Made by a program: the position numbers and the translations under genes. Shown here one piece after another: positions 38,136-46,749 of a DNA stretch of 56,619 bases (within the stretch, counting starts at the first letter, position 1; each line of letters opens with the position of its first letter). Below the pieces are notes generated by a model that did no database searches, was not told the DNA's origin, and saw only the letters and a list, made by a program, of their open reading frames with translations. This stretch comes from JBBIRM01 sp037441765. GTDB taxonomy: Bacteria > Desulfobacterota > BSN033 > UBA1163. The DNA lies in NCBI GenBank assembly GCA_037441765.1, contig JBBIRM010000004.1, positions 1 through 56,619 of the forward strand. Direction: 5' to 3'.

Positions 38136-39953
38136 ATGAAAAAATTGATAAATCCTTTGGGCCAGTTTTTTATTCATCTTTGGAGCTACAGATATATCTT
38201 CAAAACTGGCCCTTTTTATATTCTCAACGCTTCCAAAATATCTTAAAAGTTCCTTCTGCCTCTTTTCTCCAACTCCTGGGATATGCTTTAACTCCGTTTT
38301 GATTGTCTCCTTCTTTCTTACCTTCTGATGATAGGTGATGGCAAAACGGTGGGCCTCATCCCGAATTCGATCAAGAAAATTAAGAAGCGGAGATCCTTTC
38401 CCTAAAATAAATGGCTCTTTAAACTGAGGATGAAAAACCTTTTCCTCGGTTTTTTCAAACGATGAATGACCACCTATCTTTTTAACCCTTTCTTTTGCAA
38501 TACCGAGAATGTCCACTCCTCTAATCTGAAGATCTTTAAATACCTCCTGACCCACATTCAGTTGACCTCTCCCTCCATCAATGAGAACCAGATCAGGGAG
38601 ATCACCTCCCTTCATGTAGCGCCTAAAAAGCACCTCATACATCATTCCGTAGTCATCCATCCCTTCAATGGTCCGAATCTTGAAGTGGCGATATCGGTCT
38701 TTGGCAGGACGCCCATTTTCAAAACAGACCATCGAACCCACTGCATATCCTCCCTGGAGATTTGAGATATCAAAGGCTTCTATTATCCTTGGAATTTTTC
38801 TTAAATGGAGTCTCTCCTTCAAGACTTCAAGAATCCTTTCCTGATCCTTTTCAACTTCCACCTCCCGCAGAAGAAACTTTTCAGCATTTTCAGAAGCCAT
38901 CTTTAGGATTTCTCTTTTATCCCCCTTTAAAGGAAGCAAGATCTGGACTTTCTCCCCCTTCAATTCCGTCAACCACTGCTCCGCCAATGAATGCTCTGGA
39001 ATCTCCATTGGGATAAGAATCCTCTCTGGAATGAATCTTCCTTCTCGGTAATATTGTCTGAGGAATGAAGAGAGGACCTCCTCATCTGGAAGCCCATAAG
39101 AAGAGAGACGAAACCCCTTTCCCCCAAGGAGTTTTCCTGCCCTTAAGAAAAGGGCATAAATTATGATTGTGTTATCCTGGCGATGAAATCCGATTACATC
39201 CTGGTCAAGAAAATCACGGGAGACAACCTTCTGCTTCTCAATTACATGTTCGATATATGAGATTTGATCCCGAATTTTTGCTGCAGTTTCAAAGTGGAGT
39301 TTTTCAGATTCCTCTTCCATCCTCGTTCTCAAAGTTTCAATCAGGTCTTTATCCTTCCCTTCAAGAAACATCCTTACCTGCTGGACGACCTTCCGATATT
39401 GGGTGGGATCTATCTTGTTACAACATGGGCCTAAACACCGACCCATCTCATAATTGATGCAGGGTCTTAAGCGATTAGAAAATTTTTTATCAATGCAGGT
39501 TCGGATGGGAAAGTGTCTTCGAATGAATTTCAAAGTCTCCCTCAAAGAGGTTGAAGAGGTGTAGGGACCAAAATAAAGAGAGTTATCTTTTTTGACTCGT
39601 CTTACTATCGAAAGGGTTGGAAACTCCTCTTCCACAGATAATCGAAGATAGGGATAAGTTTTATCATCTCTCAGCTTAACGTTATAACGAGGTCGGTGGG
39701 CCTTGATCAGATTATTCTCGAGAATGAGGGCCTCCTTATCCGTGTCAGTTACAATCGTTTCAATATCTGCTACCTTCTCCAAAAGTGCGAGGGTCTTTGT
39801 CCCTTTCTCCTCTCCCCTATGGAAATAGGAGGCAACCCTGTGTCTGAGGTTTCCTGCCTTGCCCACATAAAGAACCTTTCCTGCTCTATCTTTTAAAAGG
39901 TAGACCCCTGGGGTGGTCGGGAGGATAGAGATTTTTTGCTCTAAGAGATTCAT
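38118..39953 (-). CDS. uvrC: Excinuclease ABC subunit C
   Basis: Makes both incisions in nucleotide excision repair with UvrB. The 611-residue protein shows a GIY-YIG nuclease domain (PGVYLLKDRAGKVLYVGKA, about 14-32), a UVR UvrB-binding domain (about 200-235), an RNase H-like nuclease region (EAFDISNLQGGYAVGSMV, LVLIDGGRGQLNV) and a C-terminal double helix-hairpin-helix (LKHIPGVGEKRQKELLRYFGS, read in pieces). It begins 37 nt after the uvrB stop, so the two form an operon. Confidence 0.97.
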   Translation of the reverse strand: MNLLEQKISILPTTPGVYLLKDRAGKVLYVGKAGNLRHRVASYFHRGEEKGTKTLALLEKVADIETIVTDTDKEALILENNLIKAHRPRYNVKLRDDKTYPYLRLSVEEEFPTLSIVRRVKKDNSLYFGPYTSSTSLRETLKFIRRHFPIRTCIDKKFSNRLRPCINYEMGRCLGPCCNKIDPTQYRKVVQQVRMFLEGKDKDLIETLRTRMEEESEKLHFETAAKIRDQISYIEHVIEKQKVVSRDFLDQDVIGFHRQDNTIIIYALFLRAGKLLGGKGFRLSSYGLPDEEVLSSFLRQYYREGRFIPERILIPMEIPEHSLAEQWLTELKGEKVQILLPLKGDKREILKMASENAEKFLLREVEVEKDQERILEVLKERLHLRKIPRIIEAFDISNLQGGYAVGSMVCFENGRPAKDRYRHFKIRTIEGMDDYGMMYEVLFRRYMKGGDLPDLVLIDGGRGQLNVGQEVFKDLQIRGVDILGIAKERVKKIGGHSSFEKTEEKVFHPQFKEPFILGKGSPLLNFLDRIRDEAHRFAITYHQKVRKKETIKTELKHIPGVGEKRQKELLRYFGSVENIKRASFEDISVAPKMNKKLAQRIYQFFHKGEEL

Positions 39954-39990
39954 CTTCTTTCTTAAATTTAAAAACCTTCAGGAAACGTGA

Positions 39991-41985
39991 TTACGCAATT
40001 TTTAATTCTACCTCTTTAAGCCTCTGGATCTTATCCCTGAGTTGAGTAGCCCGTTCAAACTCTAACCTGCGGGCAGCCTCTTTCATCTCAACCGTCAATT
40101 CCTGAATCATCCTCGGGATATCCTTTATTGACCCATATTCCTCCTTCAGTTCTGAAATCACAGGAACAGTGAAGTAATCCGCTTCGTAGATTGAGGATAG
40201 AATATTTCGAATCGATTTCTTAATGGTCTGCGGTGTGATCCGATTCTTCTTATTATATTCCTCCTGAATTTTTCTTCTACGGTTTGTCTCTAAAATTGCC
40301 TGATCCATTGCAGATGTAATTTTATCTGCATATAGGATCACCTGGCCATTTATATTTCGAGCGGCCCGGCCAAAGGTCTGAATAAGAGATTTCTCAGAAC
40401 GAAGAAACCCTTCCTTATCCGCATCGAGAATAGCGACGAGGGAGACCTCAGGAAGGTCGAGGCCCTCCCTGAGTAGATTAATCCCAATCAGTACATCAAA
40501 TTTTCCTAACCGAAGGTCCTGTATGATCTCAACTCGATCAAGGGTATCGATATCCGAATGAAGATACTTGACTCGAATCCCAAGATCAGAATAATATTCT
40601 GTAAGATCTTCTGCCATTCGTTTGGTGAGGGTGGTAACCAGAACCCTCTCCTTTCTCTCCACCTTTTTTCGAATCTCCTTTAACAAATCGTCAACCTGAT
40701 TCTTTGCAGGTCTTACTTCGAGAAGTGGGTCACTCAACCCGGTTGGACGAATGATCTGTTCCACAATCCTTCCCTTACTCTTTTCCATCTCATAATCCCC
40801 GGGCGTGGCTGAGACATATATTACTTGATTTATCCGTTGCTCAAACTCTTCAAACATGAGAGGACGATTGTCCAGGGCAGAAGGTAGTCGAAAACCGTAT
40901 TCTACAAGTGTCTCCTTTCGTGAACGGTCTCCCCTATACATGCCGATAAGCTGGGGAATCGTCACATGGCTTTCATCAATGAATAGAAGAAAATCTTTTG
41001 GATAATAATCTAAAAGTACAGGAGGAGGCTCCCCTGGTTTTCGGCCTGTAAGATGGCGAGAATAGTTTTCAATCCCCTGACAGTATCCTAACTCCTGAAG
41101 CATCTCGAGATCGAAATTGGTTCTCTGCTCAATTCGCTGTGCCTCCAGTAGGCGATTTTGTGACTTAAACCATTCCACCCTCTCCTTCAATTCCTCACGG
41201 ATATTCTGAATGGCGATTGCCATCCGTTCTGGGAAGGTTACATAATGGCTGTTCGGATAGATGGGAATTTTTTCTAATTGTTGAAGGACCTTTCCTCTTA
41301 AAGGATCAACTTCATTAATATCTTCAATCTCGTCTCCAAAGAGCTGGATGCGGATGGCGTGTTTCTCCTCGTGGGCTGGGAAGACTTCGATCACGTCTCC
41401 CCTCACCCGAAACGTGCCTCGATGAAAGTCCACATCGTTACGTTCATACTGAATTTCAACAAGTTTTGAAAGGATTTCCTCTCTTGAGATCTCCATTCCT
41501 TTTTCAAGGTAGAGGAGCATCCCATGGTAGGCCTCAGGAGAACCAAGACCATAGATACAGGAGACACTCGCTACAATGATGACATCGTTTCGCTCAAGAA
41601 GAGAGCGTGTGGCTGAATGGCGCATCTTATCAATATTTTCATTAATTTGAGTGTCTTTCTCAATATAGGTGTCTGTCGATGGGATATAGGCCTCGGGTTG
41701 ATAATAGTCGTAGTAACTTACAAAGAATTCGACCGCATTCTCTGGAAATAGCTCTTTAAATTCTCCGTAGAGCTGGGCAGCCAGAGTTTTATTGTGGGAG
41801 ATGACCAGGGTGGGTTTTTGAACCCTCTCGATAACATTGGCCATGGTAAAGGTCTTCCCCGATCCCGTTACTCCAAGGAGAACCTGGTGCTTAACCCCCT
41901 TAAGTATGGCCTCACTCAATTGATCGATAGCCTTGGGTTGGTCACCTCTGGGTTTAAACTCAGAGACCAATTTAAATCGGTTCAT
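39991..41985 (-). CDS. uvrB: Excinuclease ABC subunit B
   Basis: DNA-damage verification helicase of nucleotide excision repair. The 664-residue protein has Walker A GVTGSGKTFTMANV (about 38-51), the beta-hairpin YYDYYQPEAYIPS (about 92-104), helicase motifs (IDESHVTIPQL, INLLREGLDLPEVSLVAILDADKEGF in two parts, QTFGRAARN) and a C-terminal UVR domain that binds UvrC. It is followed by uvrC. No LexA-like box was recognised upstream by eye. Confidence 0.97.
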   Translation of the reverse strand: MNRFKLVSEFKPRGDQPKAIDQLSEAILKGVKHQVLLGVTGSGKTFTMANVIERVQKPTLVISHNKTLAAQLYGEFKELFPENAVEFFVSYYDYYQPEAYIPSTDTYIEKDTQINENIDKMRHSATRSLLERNDVIIVASVSCIYGLGSPEAYHGMLLYLEKGMEISREEILSKLVEIQYERNDVDFHRGTFRVRGDVIEVFPAHEEKHAIRIQLFGDEIEDINEVDPLRGKVLQQLEKIPIYPNSHYVTFPERMAIAIQNIREELKERVEWFKSQNRLLEAQRIEQRTNFDLEMLQELGYCQGIENYSRHLTGRKPGEPPPVLLDYYPKDFLLFIDESHVTIPQLIGMYRGDRSRKETLVEYGFRLPSALDNRPLMFEEFEQRINQVIYVSATPGDYEMEKSKGRIVEQIIRPTGLSDPLLEVRPAKNQVDDLLKEIRKKVERKERVLVTTLTKRMAEDLTEYYSDLGIRVKYLHSDIDTLDRVEIIQDLRLGKFDVLIGINLLREGLDLPEVSLVAILDADKEGFLRSEKSLIQTFGRAARNINGQVILYADKITSAMDQAILETNRRRKIQEEYNKKNRITPQTIKKSIRNILSSIYEADYFTVPVISELKEEYGSIKDIPRMIQELTVEMKEAARRLEFERATQLRDKIQRLKEVELKIA

Positions 41986-42043
41986 AAAATCATTTTAAAA
42001 CAAAAAAGCATGGGGATAAAAGAGTGTTTGAGGATTTATCAAA

Positions 42044-42991
42044 CTAAGTGGCTGAGACTTTTTTTATACGGATATTGGTAAGATCGATTTGGCCCAGTCC
42101 TGATTCATAGGCATATTTGAGGAATTTGATCTCCTCGGGTCGATAAGGCTTTCCATTCCTTGGATTTTTGAAAAACCCCGTGGCGTAAGCATCCACAGCC
42201 ACAATATCGGTAGAGACAATGACCTCCCCAGGAGACTCAACCTTTCCTGGTCCTTTAGGACCATTGGTAGTGAGAATCCTGATCGCATCCATCACCACCA
42301 GATCCGGTTTTCGAAGTGTATTGATATCGGCAATCGATTGATGGAGATCAATCTTATGCAACTGCTCCATGTCCCAGACTATTCCAATCAAATTCTTCAG
42401 TCCGAGAGTCAGTTCCGAGGCAAAGTGATGTTTTGGAATAGGAAAATTGATAAAAACATCTGTTTCGAGAACCTCCTTTAGCACTTCAGCAGTCTTTAGT
42501 TTCTTTCCTTTTGGAATCTCAACCTTTTTATAGACATTTCTCCCATGACCTGAGAGGACCTCAGCACCTGCCTTCTCTCCTGCTTCTTTCAGCCCGGTTC
42601 GAACAAAGGTAAATTGGTGATTGTCACAGGTATGGTCCCAGACCGCCACCCGGGAGGCACCTGCCTCATAACACATTTTAACCAATGCGTAGAGAAGGTC
42701 TGGGTTATTTGTACAAGCCTGTTCAGGAGTTCTTGCCCAGGCAATATTTGCTTTGATCACCACTTTCTGACCTTTTTTTACAAAACGTCCCATTCCTCCT
42801 AAAGGATAGATCGCAGCCTGGAGGAGTTGGGCGGGTGTACCATTCTTTGCAATCACGAGAACTGGTTCTTCTTCAGCATGGGCCAGTGTTCCGTAGTATG
42901 GAAGTCTATTCACTACCCAGGGGAGGGCTATACCAAATGTAGCTCCCTTGATAAATTCTCTTCGATTCAGGCTTTTCTTAAATATGTTCAT
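42044..42991 (-). CDS. DUF362-domain protein with twin-arginine signal
   Basis: A 315-residue protein that starts with a Tat signal (NRREFIKGATFGIALPW), so it is exported folded, probably with a cofactor. The body is the DUF362 fold with NIAWARTPEQACTNNPDLLYAL and PIPKHHFASELTLGLKNLIG segments. The C-terminal cluster cysteines found in some DUF362 ferredoxin fusions are absent. The function of the family is unsettled. AAAAAGGAGG precedes the ATG. A gap of only 24 nt separates it from the upstream propeller gene, so the two may act together in the periplasm. Confidence 0.88.
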   Translation of the reverse strand: MNIFKKSLNRREFIKGATFGIALPWVVNRLPYYGTLAHAEEEPVLVIAKNGTPAQLLQAAIYPLGGMGRFVKKGQKVVIKANIAWARTPEQACTNNPDLLYALVKMCYEAGASRVAVWDHTCDNHQFTFVRTGLKEAGEKAGAEVLSGHGRNVYKKVEIPKGKKLKTAEVLKEVLETDVFINFPIPKHHFASELTLGLKNLIGIVWDMEQLHKIDLHQSIADINTLRKPDLVVMDAIRILTTNGPKGPGKVESPGEVIVSTDIVAVDAYATGFFKNPRNGKPYRPEEIKFLKYAYESGLGQIDLTNIRIKKVSAT

Positions 42992-43015
42992 GGATGGACC
43001 TCCTTTTTCCTCTCC

Positions 43016-44059
43016 CTAATGGGTTAGGATCAACTTAGAAGCACCTCGGTCTGTCCCAAACCAGACCCCATCTCTATCCTCTGTGGCACAAAGAACCATA
43101 TTGCTTAAAAGTCCATCTGAAGTAGTGAAGGAGTCCCATCGTTTGGTCTGAAGATCAAAGACGCTCACCCCATTTTCACGACAGATGAAGATTCTTCCTT
43201 TTATAACAGCCATAGAATTAATTCCGCCATTTTTTAAAGGATCTTTGGATTCGATTCTCGTCCAGCGGTCTTCCTGAGGTTCGTACTCCAACAGGCCGCC
43301 TCCACTTTCTCCTGCCCATATACGGTTTTTAACTTTAATTAATGATCTGATATCTGTTTCTCCCACTCCCTCTCTCTGAGAGTAATTCTTAAATCCCTTC
43401 CTTCCTTTTAATAGCCGACTGATCCCTCCATTTGTCCCGATCCATAGGGATTCGGATTGAACTAAAATGGTATTGATAAAGTTTCCTGAAAGACCTTCCT
43501 GAATCGAAAAGAATTGCCTCCAGGTCTCACTCTTCTTATCCAGGACATTTAGTCCCTTTTCTGAACCCACCCATAAGGTTTCTCCATCCAATGCCATGGA
43601 GACAATCTTTTTAGCCCGGCCATTATTTGTATTAAAAACCTTCCATTGAGGTTGTCTGTGAGGTTGGTAATAAGAAATGCCTCCACCCTTAAATCCATAA
43701 AAATGGGTTCCAAACCATATCCGGTCTAAATCCGGAAGAATCACTGTCACATGATTATATGGAAGTAGATTTTTCCAGTTGATGCTCACCCCATCATCTA
43801 CCTGATCCATTGGCTCCCCTTTTGTTGTATAGGCCTTAACGACTTTCTTTGACCGGTTATAAAAAGTTGCCCCCCCTGCATAGGTTCCAAACCACACATC
43901 ATCTCCCTGGACTGCAATTGCATAGACCATTTCACTGGATAACCCCTCTTTGGGAGTGAATTGTTGAAATATAAGCGGTCTCTTCAAGGGAACCCCTTCG
44001 GATGAATTAAAGGCTGTGAGTATAGTCACCAAAATAATTGTAAGTATCTTCTTATTCAT
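43016..44059 (-). CDS. Exported beta-propeller protein (regulator-propeller repeats)
   Basis: A signal peptide (MNKKILTIILVTILTAFNSSEG) is followed by about six or seven repeats of the two-component-regulator propeller type: DDVWFGTYAGG, DRIWFGTHFYG, ETLWVGSEKGL, ESLWIGTNGGI, NRIWAGESGGG, GRIFICRENGV and DGVWFGTDRGA. In sensor kinases such repeats sense ligands, but this protein stops after the propeller, so it is a free periplasmic or surface protein. It is upstream of and probably cotranscribed with the DUF362 gene. Confidence 0.85.
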   Translation of the reverse strand: MNKKILTIILVTILTAFNSSEGVPLKRPLIFQQFTPKEGLSSEMVYAIAVQGDDVWFGTYAGGATFYNRSKKVVKAYTTKGEPMDQVDDGVSINWKNLLPYNHVTVILPDLDRIWFGTHFYGFKGGGISYYQPHRQPQWKVFNTNNGRAKKIVSMALDGETLWVGSEKGLNVLDKKSETWRQFFSIQEGLSGNFINTILVQSESLWIGTNGGISRLLKGRKGFKNYSQREGVGETDIRSLIKVKNRIWAGESGGGLLEYEPQEDRWTRIESKDPLKNGGINSMAVIKGRIFICRENGVSVFDLQTKRWDSFTTSDGLLSNMVLCATEDRDGVWFGTDRGASKLILTH

Positions 44060-44207
44060 CGTTTTTCTCTTTTATCAAAATTTACCCCATAAGACTTTCT
44101 AATGGGTTTTACCAAATTATGTCAAACCCAGATAAAGTTTTCAATATCCAAACTACCTTTGAATCCCTTTAGCAGGTAGTCTTCCTCAACGAGAAATTTA
44201 ATGAGAG

Positions 44208-44360
44208 AGTTTGGCACTATTGATTAATTCCCTGAAAATGTTTGTTTTTCTCTTAAACGATTGTTAGCAAATTAACTTCTTAGTGCCCGCATTCGAAGGG
44301 TTTGGAACCCTACCTCCCCAGTCGAAAAAATCTTTTTTTAATACTTTTTCAGAAATCTCA
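44208..44360. repeat. Intergenic repeat module, copy 2 (upstream of groES)
   Basis: Closely similar to 54-196: it begins AGTTTGGCACTATT, keeps the long central block (44224-44281) and the right arm (ACCCTACCTCCCCAGTC, 44307-44323), and continues to ACTTTTTCAGAAATCTCA. The left arm of copy 1 (8-24) has no counterpart here, so this copy cannot form the long stem. Confidence 0.8.
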
Positions 44361-44370
44361 ATAGGAGCCC

Positions 44371-44399
44371 TTGACAATGATGGAAGGGATGATTATTTT
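44371..44399 (+). promoter_or_regulatory. Probable promoter of groES-groEL
   Basis: TTGACA at 44371-44376 and TATTTT at 44394-44399 are separated by 17 nt. It begins 10 nt after the repeat end, the same spacing as at greA. Preceding CCC makes a sigma-32-like -35 (CCCTTGA) also conceivable. Confidence 0.5.
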
Positions 44400-44492
44400 T
44401 TTCTAAATTTCTTTTAAATTATAATATGTTATTACCTTTTTGGCCATCCGGTGAAAAGATAACCATTTAATTTTAATAAACTTTTTGATTTT

Positions 44493-44510
44493 AAGGAGGT
44501 GATGTGTTAG
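44493..44510 (+). promoter_or_regulatory. Ideal Shine-Dalgarno with two-codon frame in the groES leader
   Basis: AAGGAGGTGAT is perfectly complementary to the 16S rRNA 3' end over 11 nt. The overlapping ATG-TGT-TAG would be a minimal frame (Met-Cys-stop), 61 nt before the groES start. It may be a standby ribosome site or leader control element. Confidence 0.4.
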
Positions 44511-44570
44511 AGTTTAAATAAATTTGGCTTTTCCCAATTCCTATATTTCTTAAGAAAGGAGATGCAAAAG

Positions 44571-44864
44571 ATGAAGATCAGGCCATTGCAAGACAGAGTT
44601 ATTGTAAAGAGATTGGAGGAGGAAGAGAAGACTAAAGGTGGAATCATCATCCCTGACACTGCAAAGGAAAAACCCCAGGAAGGAAAGGTGATCGCTGTTG
44701 GAAAGGGGAAGGTCACAGAGGATGGTAAGGTGATCCCCCTCGATGTGAAGGTTGGAGATAGAATCCTCTTTGCTAAATATGCAGGGACGGAGGTGAAGAT
44801 TGAGGGAGAGGAACACCTCATTATGAGAGAAGAGGATATTTTAGGTGTGATTGAAGGAAAATAA
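44571..44864 (+). CDS. groES: Co-chaperonin GroES
   Basis: A 97-residue chaperonin lid subunit. The family N-terminus MKIRPLQDRVIVKRLEEE, the mobile loop (EEEEKTKGGIIIPDTAKEKPQEG, about 15-37) and the roof segment are all present. The frame is open from an ATG at 44562, but that codon touches the GGAG ribosome-binding site, so the ATG at 44571 (9-nt spacing) is preferred. groEL follows after about 36 nt. Confidence 0.97.
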   Translation: MKIRPLQDRVIVKRLEEEEKTKGGIIIPDTAKEKPQEGKVIAVGKGKVTEDGKVIPLDVKVGDRILFAKYAGTEVKIEGEEHLIMREEDILGVIEGK

Positions 44865-44900
44865 AAACCAACTATTTTAAAGAAATGGAGGTAGATGACA

Positions 44901-46538
44901 ATGGCAAAAGAACTTAGATTTGATCAGGAAGCCCGTAATGCCATATTACGGGGGGTTAATATCTTAGCGGATGCTGTCAAGGTGACCCTTGGTCCGAAAG
45001 GTAGAAATGTAATTTTAGAAAAATCCTTCGGCTCACCAACGGTGACTAAAGATGGTGTCACTGTGGCAAAAGAGATTGAACTGGAAGATAAGTTTGAGAA
45101 CATGGGTGCACAGATGGTAAGAGAGGTGGCCAGCAAAACTTCTGATACTGCTGGAGATGGAACTACTACAGCCACCGTTTTAGCCCAGGCCATTTATAGG
45201 GAAGGTTCAAAGGTTGTAGCCGCTGGGGCAAACCCAATGGATGTAAAGCGGGGCATTGACCTTGCGGTGGAAGAAGTGGTTAAGGAATTAAAGAAATTGA
45301 GCAAACCGACAAAGGACCAGAAGGAGATCTCTCAAGTCGGAACCATCTCTGCCAATAATGATGAAGCCATCGGAAGTATTATCGCAGAGGCCATGAATAA
45401 AGTGGGAAAAGAAGGGGTTATCACGGTTGAAGAAGCAAAAGGAATGGAAACAACCCTGGATGTTGTTGAAGGGATGCAATTCGACCGAGGCTATCTTTCC
45501 CCTTACTTTGTGACAGATCCTGAAAAAATGGAGGCTGTCCTTGAAGACCCTTATCTCCTTCTCTGCGAAAAGAAAATCTCCAATATGAAAGATATGCTTC
45601 CTATTCTTGAACAGATTGCAAAAATGGGGAAACCTCTTCTCGTTGTTGCAGAAGATGTGGAAGGGGAGGCCCTGGCCACCCTTGTTGTTAATAAACTCCG
45701 TGGCACTTTGAAATGTTGTGCAGTGAAAGCCCCCGGGTTTGGAGATCGAAGAAAAGCAATGTTGGAAGATATTGCCATTCTCACCGGAGGAAAGGTAATC
45801 TCTGAAGACCTTGGCATCAAATTGGAAAATGTGAAATTAAACGATTTAGGAAGGGCAAAAAGAATTACAGTCGACAAAGATAATACAACCATCGTCGATG
45901 GGGCTGGAGATAAAGATGATATTGAAGCAAGGGTCAAACAGATTCGTGTCCAGATTGAGGAAACCACATCTGACTATGACCGTGAGAAATTACAGGAGCG
46001 TTTGGCAAAAATCATTGGGGGAGTGGCTGTGATCAACGTGGGGGCTGCTACAGAGACCGAAATGAAGGAGAAGAAGGCCCGTGTAGAGGATGCCCTAAAT
46101 GCAACCCGGGCGGCGGTTGAGGAAGGGATCGTCCCTGGTGGTGGCGTAGCCTATCTCCGTTGTCTCCCTGCATTAGAGAAATTAAAAGTGGAGGGAGACA
46201 AAAAGATCGGTGTAGACATCGTGAAGAGGGCACTTGAAGAACCCATCCGCCAGATCGCTAACAATGCAGGGCAGGAAGGCTCGGTCGTCTGTGAGAAGGT
46301 AAAATCTGAGAAAGGAGCCTTCGGTTTCGACGCTGCCAAGGACGAATATACCGACATGATTAAAGCAGGGATTATCGACCCCACCAAAGTGGTGAGGCTT
46401 GCCCTTCAGAATGCTGCATCTGTAGCCTCGCTGATGATCACGACCGAAGCGCTTGTAGCAGAGAAACCCGAGAAGAAGCCCCCCTATCCAGGAATGCCTC
46501 CAGGTGGAGGGATGGGTGGAATGGGTGATATGTATTAA
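44901..46538 (+). CDS. groEL: Chaperonin GroEL
   Basis: A 60-kDa ATP-dependent folding chamber subunit of 545 residues. The ATP-binding segment (TLGPKGRNVILEKSFGSPTVTKDG in two parts; GDGTTTATVLA near 86-96), the GVAVINVGAATE segment near 415 and the C-terminal tail (PGGGMGGMGDMY) are typical. A first ATG at 44895 is only 3 nt from GGAGG; the second ATG (MAKELRF) has normal spacing and matches relatives. It ends in a strong terminator. Confidence 0.98.
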   Translation: MAKELRFDQEARNAILRGVNILADAVKVTLGPKGRNVILEKSFGSPTVTKDGVTVAKEIELEDKFENMGAQMVREVASKTSDTAGDGTTTATVLAQAIYREGSKVVAAGANPMDVKRGIDLAVEEVVKELKKLSKPTKDQKEISQVGTISANNDEAIGSIIAEAMNKVGKEGVITVEEAKGMETTLDVVEGMQFDRGYLSPYFVTDPEKMEAVLEDPYLLLCEKKISNMKDMLPILEQIAKMGKPLLVVAEDVEGEALATLVVNKLRGTLKCCAVKAPGFGDRRKAMLEDIAILTGGKVISEDLGIKLENVKLNDLGRAKRITVDKDNTTIVDGAGDKDDIEARVKQIRVQIEETTSDYDREKLQERLAKIIGGVAVINVGAATETEMKEKKARVEDALNATRAAVEEGIVPGGGVAYLRCLPALEKLKVEGDKKIGVDIVKRALEEPIRQIANNAGQEGSVVCEKVKSEKGAFGFDAAKDEYTDMIKAGIIDPTKVVRLALQNAASVASLMITTEALVAEKPEKKPPYPGMPPGGGMGGMGDMY

Positions 46539-46570
46539 AAGTTGGGATGACCATTTTGATCCTCCGATCA

Positions 46571-46612
46571 AAAGCCCGGGGAAATATGATAATTTATTTC
46601 CTTGGGCTTTTT
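46571..46612 (+). terminator. Rho-independent terminator of groESL
   Basis: A stem AAAGCCC (46571-46577) / GGGCTTT (46604-46610), reinforced by an inner GGAAAT / ATTTCC pairing, is followed by a T-rich tract, about 30 nt after the groEL stop. Confidence 0.85.
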
Positions 46613-46749
46613 ATTTTACCTTAGAATTTTATGAAATATGAAAATGAGCCATTGAGTCCCTTTGGAAAATGGGTTGAATGAATTGTAACTACTGATTTTT
46701 ATGATGAAAATCAATTTGCCTCTTGAAATTAATCCTTAATGGGACTAAT

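Larger units (their letters stand above)
44060..44561. other. Non-coding leader region of groESL
   Basis: About 500 nt without a gene between the divergent propeller gene and groES. It contains repeat copy 2 (44208-44360), a promoter at 44371, and an ideal ribosome-binding sequence with a two-codon frame at 44493. No CIRCE element (TTAGCACTC-N9-GAGTGCTAA) is present. Confidence 0.75.

Noticed and set aside
44060..44561. CIRCE/HrcA operator upstream of groES
   Set aside because: No TTAGCACTC-N9-GAGTGCTAA inverted repeat is present.
44924..46571. Minus-strand frames opposite groEL
   Set aside because: They are low-complexity, Ser/Pro-rich shadow frames of a conserved gene.
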